Positions 10,610 to 22,186 of a DNA stretch of 64,000 bases are shown here, piece after piece. Source of the DNA: Nigrospora sphaerica (lineage: Eukaryota; Ascomycota; Sordariomycetes; Amphisphaeriales; Apiosporaceae); the NCBI GenBank assembly GCA_018287875.1, contig JAGVVL010000001.1:1364001-1428000 (forward strand), written 5' to 3'. The translations under genes and the position numbers were made by a program. The stretch's first letter is position 1. Each line of letters begins with the position of its first letter. The notes beneath the pieces are model-generated. The model made no database searches, was not told where the DNA came from, and saw nothing but the letters and a program-made list of their open reading frames with translations.

Positions 10610-12668
10610 GTTGGAAGGCTGTTGTCGGCAGCGCAGTGCTGCATCAAGAGGGTGCCGCGCGACGGTTGGTTCGTTGGACAAGGCTGGCCAGGAGCCAGGC
10701 CGAGCAGCAGAGAAGCTTCGTAACTCTAGAAGTGCAGATCAAGGACGCATCGATGTCCTATCTGTTCATAGTTGCCGCGTAGGAGGCGCCACGATGGTCG
10801 TTGGCGAAGTGAAGCCGGAGGCGATATTGGTAGGGGCCGGATCCGCTTATTGGCGGTGGGAACGTGGTAACTTTTCCGTACTGGATGACAGCTAGAATCG
10901 ATCCCAAATGCCCATACGCGGTTTGCTCGGTTTGCCAAATGAATGGGGGCGCTAAAGACGGCCCTTGTCCTTGCGTGAGGCTGAAATGGGCGACAGGGGA
11001 ACTTTCACACAGCACGTCCGTCAGGGAGTGAGGGCCTGTAGGGTACCGCTTATTAGGTCTGGGGTCGAAGGCCGACAGCTGGAGCCCGCCCTTTGAGCTT
11101 GAGGCTAAGGCTGTCTACGAAAGTGACACGCCGCGATTATAAACGAAGGCCAGCATATTTCTGCTCGAGGGTTTGGAAGCAAAAAGGGTTTCATCTTCCT
11201 CGTGTGCTATTCTCAGGGACTGGCGCGTGTATGCCGAAGTACGGGATGGGATCGGATGGGACGCGTCTAGAGGTATTGCACGTCAAGGGTGCTCAGTGCC
11301 CGCAAGCCGATGTGCCTACATAAAGTACATAGCATATGTACTTAAAGACTTCAAAAGGCAACCGACCCTTATGTAAGCGCGCATACACCAGACTTCCTCC
11401 TATTGTACTTCATGTACATATGTCGGAAGAAGAGGGCGGCTAGTAGGCGGGCAAATACATCTCGTTTATAGTGTGATGCGGACGGGAGCTCATCCCACGC
11501 CACTGAGCGCGTAAGTACCTACGAGCCTTCAATGTAAGTACTCCGTACCTCCATATGTATATCCCCCGTAGGCTACCCGGGCTACTGGGGTAGCTTCTAG
11601 CTAGTGTGGATGTTCTGGTGTTGGCCGAGAAACCGACACAGTTGGACGGGCGACGGCTCTTTCACACCGAGCAGTTAGGACACCCCGCCCGACCTTGACA
11701 GGAGCTACCTAATAACCCGGCACATTGATCACGGCCGTCGGGTGACGATAAACTCTCAAAGGCGCCCGGCCAGCCACAGGTAGTGCCGTCGGTCGACAGC
11801 CTGCCCACGATCCGGTGGTGCGGGCGGTCTTGTAGGAGATGTCGGGTACATGCATTCTGGCAGCAGCCCACGACCTTTCCCATGTAGCTTGCGCATTTTT
11901 AGGTCGGCGTGGTCCCTGACAACCGTCTCTCCAACTGTGACAACAAGAGCCACATTTGATCGCTTCGCTGACGAATCAGCGGTGGTCAATGCACTAGTGG
12001 GAGGCGACACCCCGAAGGGCCCCCCCAGCCTCTGGATATTTCGTCAGGTAGCCTGCCCGTTCCCAGCCGTGGCCTAGTGCACTCGCTCTCTGTTCCCTGA
12101 TTTCCAGGCCGTGCCCACCCCCCCGGCAGCAGTAGAAGCAGCAGCAGCAAAGTACTACTAGCAGCCACACCACCACCCACCACCACCTGACGGCGGTTTT
12201 CTCGTCTCCCATCCCAAACTCTTCCCTCCTCCGACCGGGACGTCACAATTGCCGACTCTTGCTCTTGTCGCAACCCGCCTCTTGGAATCGCCTGCCTACC
12301 CGTCTCTCGTTCTGCTGCTCAAGCGCGCGTCGCTGCTCTCATCTGCGTGCACGCGACCGTCGCCGCCGCCGCCGCAGAGCCCGACCCGACACGCCATTGC
12401 CCAGAAGCGCTGCTGCGTTGCGGCCACGCCACGCGATTTTCTGACCAACGCGCTTCGTGTTTACGCTCCGCCCGTTCGCCCACCACCACCTCCCCTCCCA
12501 CCTCGCCCCTCCATTGCCCGTCCAGACGCGTCGGCGCATTCTCAGGCATTTCCTACTGCCTTTCATGTCATAATACCCTGTCCTCTCTTTCTGGAACACA
12601 TATTCCCCCTTGCCTGGACCGTGCTTCCATCACACAAGCTTTAGCTCGCCCGTCTCGTCGCTGTCGCA
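10610..12668. promoter_or_regulatory. Divergent intergenic region, PMR1 and RAD21
   Basis: About 2.1 kb separate two divergent start codons. From about 12,100 to the RAD21 ATG the plus strand is pyrimidine-rich with CAC and CAG runs, typical of a fungal 5' UTR and core promoter. The segment 11,310-11,600 is rich in GTAC and TACCTA words. Two ACGCGT hexamers occur. No gene is supported. Confidence 0.5.
12526..12531 (+). promoter_or_regulatory. Candidate MluI cell-cycle box upstream of RAD21
   Basis: ACGCGT lies about 140 bp before the RAD21 ATG; another copy is at 11261-11266. This hexamer is the binding word of the MBF (Mbp1-Swi6) G1/S factor in yeasts, where cohesin genes are among the targets. 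A six-base match can be chance. Confidence 0.3.
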
Positions 12669-14647
12669 ATGTTCTATTCCGAGACGTTGCTACAGAAGAC
12701 CGGGCCTCTGGCCCGCGTCTGGATCGCCGCCAACCTCGAGCGCAAGTTGACCAAGACCAATGTGCTTCAAACGAACCTCCAGAAGAATGTTGAAGATATC
12801 ATTGATCCCAACCAGGCCCCCATGGCGCTCCGACTGAGTGGCCATCTGCTGCTGGGTGTCGTCCGCATCTACAGCCGCAAGGCGCGCTACCTTTTGGATG
12901 ACTGCAACGAGGCCTTGATCAAGATCAAGATGGTGCGTGTCGCCTCTCCGTCGTGGTGCGTCCCTTGCTTACCGTCTCGCAGGCCTTCCGGTCGACCGGC
13001 AACAATGATATGCCCGAGAACTTGCCCATGCCCAACCGTGAGGCCCTGATACTCCCTGATCGTATCACGCCCGCGGATAATCTTGGCATCTTGCCGCCCC
13101 CGAATGCCGACTGGCTACTTGCTCAGATGGACGTGGATGCCACGCAAACTGGCTCTCAAGCTCGCGGCCGGGGCCGGCCGAGCAACCGCGAAATCAATCT
13201 ACAGGAAGACTTCGACAACAGTCAATTCTTGGAAGCTGGCAACCTTAATGAGGATGAGCTGGCTATAGTCGACAACGACGACCTTGAGCTCGAACTTGAT
13301 TTCGGAGACCTTGATGACGAGCAGCCCCGCAAGGCCCCGGATATGAGCGTCGAGATGGGCCGTGAAGCCCCCGAAGCGCGTCCCGTCGAGGACGATATGT
13401 TCAGCGAACTTGATGTTGCACCTCACAAGAGCGTCGAGCGCGAGCCGTCGTTGGCGATGGACCTTGGCGAGGACAGCGTTCGAATTCACGACGACGATGG
13501 TGATATCCGCATGGGCGACGACGATCTCCAGTTCAACATCGCGGACGAATCAGCCATGCCCGAGGTTGGTGGTGCCGGTGTTCCTAGCCGCGCTCGCATC
13601 TCCGAGTCTCCGCTTTCCGATATCGATGAAAACACGGCGCGGGACGTCGAGGAATGGACTCGGCTCCATAACACAAGCATCTACGAGCCCGGCCAAGACA
13701 CGGAGATCCTTGAGCCGCAACCCCAAAGGAAGTCGAACAAGAAGCGCAGGGTTTTTGGTCTCGACGCGGCGACGCAGCTCACCAGCGCCCACATTAAGGA
13801 GCAGCAACAGGACCGATCCAACATCCTCCGAGCCCCGAGCTTCATCTCGAGGGATCCCTACTTCCTTGCCTTGCTCGAGCTCAGGAACAGCGGTGCATTC
13901 GTCTCCAACGTCATGGGCGACGCGCGCAGCAAGGTCTGGGCTCCCGAGCTTCGTGGTCTGCTTTCCATCGAGACCATCCGGCCAGCGAAGGAGCGCAAGC
14001 GCAAGCGCGACAGCGGTATTGCCGATGTTAGCAGCGAAGACGAGCAGGGGACGTCCAAGTCTCCGCGTTTGGAGCTCGGAGACGACGACGACGGATTTGC
14101 CGCACTTGGCGCTGGCGCTGGAGAGCATAGTGTCGCGCCCGACGGTACCATCCTCGAGATTCCTGCCGACGATGGCACGCGTGGCGATGACCAAGCGCGC
14201 GACGGTAGCCCCCTGCCTGCATTCGACGACACGATGGCGCCGATTGTTCACCCATCCGACAGCGGGCCGGTCTCTGTTGGTACCAAGCACGCCGTCCACA
14301 TTTTGCGTGATCTGTTCGGGGCGGACGCGGCAACTGATGACGAGAAGCGCAAGAAGACTTCTGTCGTGTTCCAGGACCTGCTGCCCGAAGAGAGGACGAC
14401 CAAGGCCGACGCGACTAAGATGTTCTTCGAGTGCCTGGTGCTAGCGACCAAGGATGCCATCAAGGTAGAGCAAAAGGAGGGTGCGCTCGGCGGACCGATC
14501 CGAGTCCGCGGCAAGCGAGGGCTCTGGGGAGCCTGGGCCGAGCGGGAGGCTGGCGGCGAAATCGCCACTCAAGAGGAGGAAGCGGCGGCGACGCAGCCTG
14601 AGCCGGCCATTGCCGGCCCGTCTCAGGCAGTGGCTGCAGCGGCGTAG
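12669..14647 (+). CDS. RAD21: Mitotic cohesin kleisin subunit (Scc1/Mcd1)
   Basis: Two exons, 12669-12932 and 12983-14647, separated by a 50-nt intron, give 642 residues. The N-terminal kleisin domain begins [18 protein letters not shown] and binds the SMC3 neck. The middle is acidic and disordered. The C-terminal winged helix, which binds the SMC1 head, ends near [19 protein letters not shown] separase-type motif SVEMGR occurs at about residues 210-215, close to the yeast Scc1 cleavage site. RAD21 closes the SMC1-SMC3 ring, holding sister chromatids together until separase cuts it at anaphase. The N-terminus reads as the mitotic rather than the meiotic (Rec8) paralogue. Confidence 0.95.
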
Positions 14648-15587
14648 GGGATGCGCGGTGGCTAGCTCGGATGTGTGGAATGCTGGTGGACGTCAAGATA
14701 ACTTGAGATGGTTCATGTACAAATCCCCTTTTTGCACGCGTTGCAATGTTTCCTTGGTTCTGTCAAGGCACGGCCGATGGGGGCGTTTATGGAGTTTCGG
14801 AAGAGGGCGATACCATTGTTGCGGGTATTCTGGTCATCAAAATCTCATGGCGGGATTCTCACGGTTTCTGCAGAACGCACAAGGTATTGCGTTGTTGCTA
14901 CTCGTAGATAGGTAGTTAGTAGTTAAAGTTTTATTCGAAATTCTTGTCGTCTTTCGACCTGAAGTGTAATGTATCAGTATCCCTTCTAGTACCCTGCGTA
15001 CCTAAGGGCACCCAAGTGCTGAATTACCTGGTACGTAGGTCATGTACCTAAGTAGATGGTATAAAGGATGTACGTACTTGTCATAGAAGGCTTAGAGCAC
15101 AGGTAAACTTGCACATTATATCAGTACATGTAGTATGTAAGTACCATGCACCTATGTAGGTGGTATGAATGAACGGAGTGTTTAGTAGCTGAAAGCAGGG
15201 AGGGCTCGGGTAAATGTGGGTACCCCAGCAGCGCGCCTAGTGTGGTACTTGCAGTCAGCCTCGCCGTGACCCCAAGTGTCATTGTTCGTCTAGGCCCGGC
15301 TTACATTTAAACCATCTCCCATCTCCCTCCTGAACTATTTACTTATATACACGAACATATACGACACCGTCCATATCGACCCGTCACTCGGGCGACTGTC
15401 GCTTATACCAAACCGTCGCTTTGCCAATCGGCGCATATACATTCTGTTGCTTCATTTCCTTGCGCCTTCCACGAATAACCAACGTCGGACAATCGAACGA
15501 AGGAGCGCCTCCTCCAAGAGACACCAACACCTACACCATCCGCCCATCGATCGAACCGAGAACCATTTGTGTATACCACGCGGCATC
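14648..15587. promoter_or_regulatory. Intergenic region, RAD21 to elongin A
   Basis: This contains the RAD21 3' end and the elongin A promoter in tandem arrangement. Positions 14,980-15,180 form a cluster of GTAC, TACCTA and AAGTAC words. The last 150 bp before the ATG at 15588 are pyrimidine/A-rich, as expected of a 5' UTR. Confidence 0.5.
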
Positions 15588-17043
15588 ATGGTCAAATCAC
15601 TGGTTGATTTGTGCACTGCTGTGTGCAGTAAAAATGTCCGAGGTAGGTGATTGATCTGCAGTCCAAATGACGGTCCTCGTCGTCCCCGGCGTCTTTCCCT
15701 AGCATTCGATTTGGAGGATGAACGAATGACCTTTGAGCTCGTTCTATATGGCGTCAATGTGTTGCACCCCCCTATTCCTTGCCGTCCAAATGGGTGAAGC
15801 CATCGTCTCCTCCGGTGCCACGTATCTCCTAGGCCCTTAATTGCACTAATAACCCCCCGTAGACATCAGAGACATCGGCTCGACTCCTTACTCGCTTGTC
15901 CGCCCAATTCTCCTGCGCATGGACTCGGCAATACAGTTGCGCGCCTTGGAGGAGGCTTCACCCCATCTCCAAATCGAAGATGGCGAATGCTGGATACGTT
16001 TGATCAAGAAGCAATTCCCTGCGCTCCACGAGAAACACAACTTCACGCCCACACGGCCGGAGCTTTGGCACAAAGTCTACAACAAATATGCCAAGATGAA
16101 TGCACAGCAAAAGGCTGAGGCGGCAGAGAAGCTGCGGAGCGCATTCGCTGGCATCAACCAGAAAAAAGCAGCCAACACAAGCGAGATCATGGCTTTTGAT
16201 CGCCGCCGACTACCCTTGCCAAAAGATTCGCGAGGTCCCGCTGACAAGAAGGGGCCTGTGGGTCGAAGAGGAGGCAGCAATGACACGGGCGAACTACGCT
16301 TCACCAGTGGCAGTCGAACCAAGGTGACGACGGCACAGAGCCTGATGCGCAGGGTCAAGCGGGAGGCGAGAGAAATTCACAGCCGGAACAAGATTGGTAC
16401 ACCGGCCGGCGCACTACGCGTACGAACCGGCCAGATAAAAAGTGCGCCCAAAGGCATGGTAAATGAGCAGCGCATCAAGAACCAGCCCGCCGTCAAGAAC
16501 CATCCGGCAGCCATGCGATATCACGAAGACGAAGAGCGCGACAGAGGCATGGAGGAGAGAGAAGAACGACTTCGGAAACTGAAAGCAGGGGGGAAGCAGC
16601 CCCAATTTGTTTCCGACTCTGACCTGGAGGAGGACGACGACGATGACGTCTTCGGGGAGCGTAGTGACAGAGGCGGCGGCAGTGGGTTTCTCGACGAAGA
16701 CGAGCTGGAAGAACTGTTCGATGTGGCCCCCTCCAAGGCCGGATCAAGCAGATCTGCCGCCCTGGCGACAACATCCAAACCAGCGCCCAAGCCAGCTTTG
16801 CTCCCCGGCAAGCGTTCTGGCGTTCTCGCGAATGCCCGCCGCGCAGAAGCGAGCCAGGTCTATCGGGTTCCGGTCCAGCCTGCTTCTACCTCTGCGTCAC
16901 GCTCGAGTCCTCCAGCACGGCCCGCCTCGGCATCGCATGCTGCGCCCGTTGCCAGTCCCCCACTGAAGCCAATGGCCCCTCGCAAACGCAAGCCTGTCGA
17001 CGTCTTCATGAAATCAAAGCCCAAGGCACCGCGTACCTCGTGA
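15588..17043 (+). CDS. RNA polymerase II transcription factor SIII (elongin) subunit A
   Basis: The exons are 15588-15642 and 15863-17043, giving 411 residues. The start MVKSLVDLCTAVCSKNVR continues across a 220-nt intron into DIRDIGSTPYSLVRPIL, and with QFPALHEKHNF and PELWHKVYNKYAK it covers the elongin A domain, about residues 1-105. That region contains the BC-box/F-box-like helices through which elongin A meets elongin C. The remainder is basic and low-complexity with an acidic stretch (LEEDDDDDVFGE) and Ala/Pro/Ser runs. Elongin A stimulates transcript elongation and, with a cullin, can target stalled Pol II for ubiquitination. That function is taken from animal and yeast work. Confidence 0.9.
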
Positions 17044-18324
17044 ACATCGATGCGACCCTTTCCACGTTGGCAAGCAGGCCTCGAAGCGAACAAATCTTGT
17101 TCCGCATCGACGACCAACTCGGGGACCCGTCTTATCCCACAACACGCTGGCCACACCGGCAGTCCCATATATACTTGTTGCTTTTTCGCTTGTCACTCGA
17201 GACCTTACGTACTGCCGATGGCCGGTACCTTGTTTAATTACCTTTTTACCCCGGAGAAATTGAGTTTGATGCGTTTCTTTTGCACGCCTAAGGTCCGACA
17301 TGCACCTTCAGGCAGGAACGTCATTATGAGATCAAATTTCATGGTAGGTCGTCATGGGAGGAACCTCAGCTTGGTATAAAAGGTGGCATAGTAAGAAGAA
17401 TTACTGCAGTTTAGGTCGGCGTGCCCAGACACGACGGTATCGGGAAAGGGAGGAAACACAACATCACTGAACGGCGTTTGGCGCTGCCATGAATCCCATG
17501 CTCTTGATACCCCTTCTACTCTTTCAATGTCGAGGCAAATGTGAGGGGAGGCAAAAGCGATGCGATAGATTCGGCTGAAGATGAATTTACAGTTCTGCTG
17601 TGCAATCATTTTGTATGTCTCGACGGCTTCCTTGTTTGCCTCTGGAGTGGCATGTGTTTCTCTCCAGAGCAACAACAACAACAACCCACGAAAGAAGGGA
17701 TTGCGTAACGGTTTCTGCTCGGTGAACCAGCCACATCACCCCGGGTTTCTTCTAGGCAGGGCCATCTGCAGGCCATGAGGACTGGGCGTGGTTGCCACGA
17801 GGCACATGACGGGCCAGGGCTACAGGACGGCTGGGAACAGCGTTCGTCCAGTCGTCATCCGGGGTTCGCGGAAGGGCGCAGGACCTACCTAGTACAGGGA
17901 TCCAAGACTGCCATTGCCAGCCAGAAAGATGATCCGCAAGAAATGTCGGGTATGCTCAGGCTCCCTTTGTGGCTTCCACCAGACATGCCATACCTGGGTA
18001 CCGGGGGACTCGGGCGTCGATTCCCCCCATCCCAAGTTTTACCTATTCCTGCCTTTCCCCAAAGCAAACATTGCAGTAGTAGTGCCTTCTTCCCCCCCCC
18101 TCTCACCTACTACGCTCCTTCCTCGCTCCGGGAAAGAAGAGGGAAACGCACGAGACACCCGTTTTCGGTTCCTGCCCCGGGGTCTCCGAACGGAGGAAGG
18201 AAGCAAGCAAACAAACGTGGGCCCCTGCCTGCTGCCTGCCTGCCTGCCTTCCTGCCTTGTTCCCGTCGCCGCCTACTTGACCGTCGTTCCGGGACACATC
18301 GCCATCACCCAACAAACAGAAAGA
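17044..18324. other. Intergenic region, elongin A to tRNA-Ala
   Basis: This holds the elongin A 3' side and the region upstream of the tRNA gene, including a CTGC-type microsatellite near 18,225. No further gene is supported. Confidence 0.45.
18225..18257 (+). repeat. CTGC-type microsatellite
   Basis: Imperfect tandem CTGC/CTTC units lie about 70 bp upstream of the tRNA gene. Confidence 0.7.
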
Positions 18325-18431
18325 GGGCCTGTAGCCCAGTGGTAGGGCACTTCATTCGCAATGTATGTCCATCGAAAGACGGACAGGAACAAAAAATGAA
18401 GGGGTCCCGGGTTCAAACCCCGGCAGGTCCA
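18325..18431 (+). tRNA. tRNA-Ala (anticodon CGC) with a 35-nt intron
   Basis: The acceptor stem GGGCCTG pairs with CAGGTCC and contains G3:U70, the identity element of alanine tRNA. The D arm is GCCC-AGTGGTA-GGGC. The anticodon stem is CTTCA/TGAAG with loop TTCGCAA, giving anticodon CGC, which reads GCG codons. The T arm is CCGGG-TTCAAAC-CCCGG and the discriminator base is A. The canonical nuclear tRNA intron lies after position 37, at 18361-18395. The mature molecule is 72 nt before CCA addition. A run of five T at 18442-18446 should terminate Pol III. The fold is complete, so the gene looks functional. Confidence 0.96.
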
Positions 18432-19464
18432 TAGCTTCTCCTTTTTCCTCCGTCGTCCCTTTCCGTGTTACTCTAGTTTTGTTTTTCTCGTGTTTGTTCG
18501 TTTGCTTTTTACTCACACGTCGTTTTATTCCCCCGTAGCCTTTTCCCTTGGTTTCTCACCCTTTTCTGTCCGGCATGTCCTCCGTCGTCTTCCTCGTCCA
18601 CACTAGGTAACTAGTTATTCATGTGTGCTGCAGCTTCCTTTCCGTGAGTGGTTTGCGGAAGAGGACGGTAGTGCGCGTTTGCAGCTGAGCTCCTGCTTAC
18701 CCATTTACTCATTGGCTGCTGCCTTTTTGGAGGTTTCTCTTTCTAGAAAATACCAAAGCACCAAGGTCTTTTGAAAATAAGGTTGCATTTTGCCCGTCTT
18801 CAATATGAGTGGCTACAAGGCGTAACTTGGCGCCGTGTTCGGCAGCGCCTCGAGGCGGCCCGGGTTAATGTCCCTCCTCCCTATAAGACACCATCGTCTC
18901 GGAAAAAGACTGCAATCAGGCATACAAGAAGTGAAGAGAGAAATGAATGCTCGTGTGCCTAGCTAGTATAGAAAAAGTAAGAGGCCGCCTGGACATGTAT
19001 TTGTTGTGTGGCCACTTGCTTTGGTGAGTTACAGGAAAACTGGGCAGAGATAGGAGGCCTGAGCCCAACCTAACTATGTCCGTTGCGGCGTAAGAATAAA
19101 AAGCCTATTAAATTGACTTGGAAACCAAATTTATGTACTGAATATATGTACGCCGCTTGGACAGTACTACCATAATGAGGATACATGGTGCTGACTTTTG
19201 GCCTTCCGGCATTCTTGCTTGATATTCTGGTGGTGAGGCCAGTTATACCCTACAGCGCGGGCGTGTCCCAACTGATTGCTCTGTTGTCACTGCTCCCCTT
19301 ACCGTCGATTTCTATGGTCATGGTGTGATATGAGCACGCTCCTGCCCGTGAAAAACAATATGTCGCTGACGCCGAGATCCCCGGGCTTGCTCCTCCGTCC
19401 TTCCCCATATCAATACGTAAGTACGTATTCCTTTCTTGTTCCCCAGGCTTCCTTGGCGGGGCGT
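18432..19464. other. Intergenic region, tRNA-Ala to CorA gene 3' end
   Basis: T-rich sequence follows the tRNA, with the Pol III terminator at 18442-18446. The right end should contain the 3' UTR of the CorA gene. No gene is supported. Confidence 0.45.
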
Positions 19465-22186
19465 CTATACCATGCCGCTCCTCCTCGCTACGGCATAGCA
19501 GATGAACCCGAAGGCGATGAGGAACGCCGTGATGCACCAAAACCAATTCAAGTTGTCCTCGTAGTTCTGTCCCGGAACCCAGACGTTCATGCCCCAAAGA
19601 CCGGTGACTACGTTCATGGGCAGCACGATGGTGCTCAAAACCGTCAGCTTGTTCAGCATGTCCGTAGTCTGCTCGGAACGCTCGTTCATGCGCAGGTTGA
19701 TCTGCGCCAGGTAGTTGCCGTGGGCCCGCGACAGAATTCTACCCTTCTGTTAGTCATCATCGTATGGTAAATGCGGGGACTGAAAAGGGGGGGGGGGGGG
19801 GGGGGGGAGGAGGGAGGGGTTGCAGTGCGACTAACACTTCGTAATGTGACAAGTTCGCCGTCATCGTCACAATGTGATCTTGAATATCACCCAAGTAGAG
19901 GCCTATCTCGCTGCGAGGCGCCACCTGGTAATGCTCATTGCATCGTTTGGCAAAGCCCTTGATGACGTCGGCCTTGTTACCCAGAAACCGGTAAAGCGTC
20001 ATGACCTTTTTGCGGCACTCACCAACCCGTTTCAGCATATCGCCATCCGAGACATCGGCGTTGGCTGAACTGCACAGGCTGCTCTTCTCGTTGTCGTCGC
20101 CATGCCCGTCCCTGGACCGGCCTGACTTGCCTTCCGAGTCATTCGATGTGTGCATTTTGAGGATGTCGTCGTCGATGTCGTCCACCTCGTCCTCGATGTT
20201 CTGAATCAGGGGGACAAAGACGTCAGTGATGTCATCGACGATGGCGTACGAGATCCAATCGGCGCTGAGCACCATGTAATCTTTGAGTTGCCGGATCCGC
20301 CGGCGCACGTTGGCCGGATGCGGTGTCTGCTGGAAGTGGAACGAGATGACACCCTCGCGGAAGACCACCATATACAGATTCACCGGCTCCATGTGCGTCT
20401 CGGACTCCGTGTCCTGATCGAAGGAACGGTAGTTCACGAAATAGTAGTGGCGGAACAGTTCAACCTTTTCACGCTGCTCCTGGAGCATGATGTCTTCTGT
20501 GGTCAGGGGATGGATGCCGAACGCCCTCTGGATCACTTTCATCTCGGCCTCGGTCGGCGACAAGACATCAAGCCACCAGACGGGCCGGTCGCCATACCGT
20601 ACCGGCTTTTGCGGCAAAGGAGGCAGGGGGCTGTTGGGCTTGGCGGCGCCGGCAGCGGCGCCGGGGACGGCGGGCGACTTGGCGCCTACCGGGGTAGCCT
20701 CGCCGGACGAGTTCTTAGATGGGACCTTGCGGGGAGACGTGAGGCCTTCGCCAACCGGCTCGGAAGCACTCTGAGTTGACACGGCCACGGACGGCGCCCG
20801 GGCTTTCGAGTTGGGCTCGCCGACCCGGGCCGCCGAGAAGTGCGGGTGCATAGCCGGCACTTGGTCATCTTCGTCATCCTCGCTATCCGAAGTGTCCGAC
20901 AAGATAGGCCGTTCTGGGATGAAGAGCTCCCGAAAACTCGAATCGGGCTGTACAAGCTCTGAAATGCTTTGGCTGTGGATGGTGCTCTGGAACTCTTCGT
21001 TGAAATACGTGAAGCGGTACGGCGCGTCTTCCTCTGTCCTGCACCAGCCTTTGCGGGTCGGGCGAAGCCGCCCGTTGACCAGCTGCGGCTCCGTGATCTT
21101 CTTGATGCGCTGCTCCTGGCTCCGGTCCTCTCTCTCGAGTCGGCTCCATTCCTCCAAAACAGCCAAGTCGGGCCACTTGCCGCGCCGCCGCCGGGGTCGT
21201 CGCTGGCTCCTATCGTTCTGCGAGTGACGTGTATCGTCGTCGGCGATTTCCGACATGCCCTCCTGCGGAAAGCACACGTCTTCCTCGGCCTGCGTGGCTA
21301 TGGTGTGTCGACGCGGGAAGACGGGCGAGCCTTGCATGCGCTGGGAGCTCGCTTCCACATCGGGAAGACTAGCAGCATCGTCCTTGGACGATGACTCCAG
21401 TTGGTCCCGCATCAGCTCATCCCCGAAGTTCATGTCCAGACGGTCAAGCTCGCCCGTCAGCCTTGGCGATCCGGGCATGGACGGCGGGTAGTTGACATTG
21501 TACCGCTCCGTGCCCGGGGTCGTGGGTGCAAACTGCCCCGGCCGCCCCCAACTGGATCTACTAGATTCGCGGTGGTGGATACTGTCATGGCGCGCCCGGC
21601 CCCCTCGGGACCCCATGCCGTCGCTTGATCCATAGGCTCTGTGGTCCATCTCATGCCGAGCCGCCGAGCTGGAGAGGAGCGGCGTGCTCTCGCTGAGCTG
21701 ACGATCAGCAGCCTCGAAATCATCTCCCTCCTGCTCGTCGCCATCTTCGCGGCGGCTGCTACCACGCGCGGTTCGTAGTCTCGGCTGGGAGTCGCGGGTC
21801 TTGTTGTGCTGGGAAGCGACCAGCGTCGAGAGTCGCCGCGGGCGCGAACCCCACGGGTGGTCGCGGTGGTCCAAGAGCGCCTCGCTTTCGATGCTGGTAT
21901 TGCTCAGGTTGTGGCCGTGCATATAGAAATCAGATGGGCCTCGGCTGTCGGGCGACTGGTTGGTCTTCTTGGCCGATGGGGTCCTGGCCTCGTCGTCGGT
22001 AGCGTTGGGGATGGCAAAGGATTTGCGTCGGGAGCGGCGTTTCTTGCCGCCGCGATGCTTCTTCTTCTTGGAGGTTTGTTCGCTGGCATTGCCCGAGCCG
22101 CCCGCTGCTGCACCTGAGGTACCCGCCGCGCCAGAACGGTCGCCGCCACCGCCGCCAAGGAGGGAGAAGGGATTCGCAGAAGCCAT
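19465..22186 (-). CDS. CorA-family Mg2+ transporter, fungal Mnr2/Alr1 type
   Basis: Exon 19838-22186 joins exon 19465-19746 across a 91-nt intron, giving 876 residues. I began at the ATG of MASANPFSLLGG; an upstream GTG in frame is not a start. The long N-terminal region is cytosolic and low-complexity, with a basic cluster KKKKHRGGKKRRSRRKSFA near residue 40 that recurs in fungal Mnr2-like proteins. The CorA domain starts around VRYGDRPVWWLDVLSPTEAE. The two pore helices and the GMN selectivity motif (TGLWGMNVWVPG, near residue 837) are encoded only by exon 2. CorA proteins are pentameric Mg2+ channels; Mnr2 sits in the vacuole and Alr1 in the plasma membrane. Which applies here cannot be settled. 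The intron contains a 21-nt C run on the sense strand. Confidence 0.92.
19787..19807 (+). repeat. Homopolymer G21 inside an intron (C21 on the sense strand)
   Basis: There are twenty-one consecutive G on the plus strand, within the CorA gene intron, about 30 nt after the donor. Confidence 0.9.

Noticed and set aside
19757..19837. C-terminal extension of the CorA protein through poly-proline
   Set aside because: Reading through the C21 tract replaces the pore helices and GMN motif; splicing to 19746 restores them.
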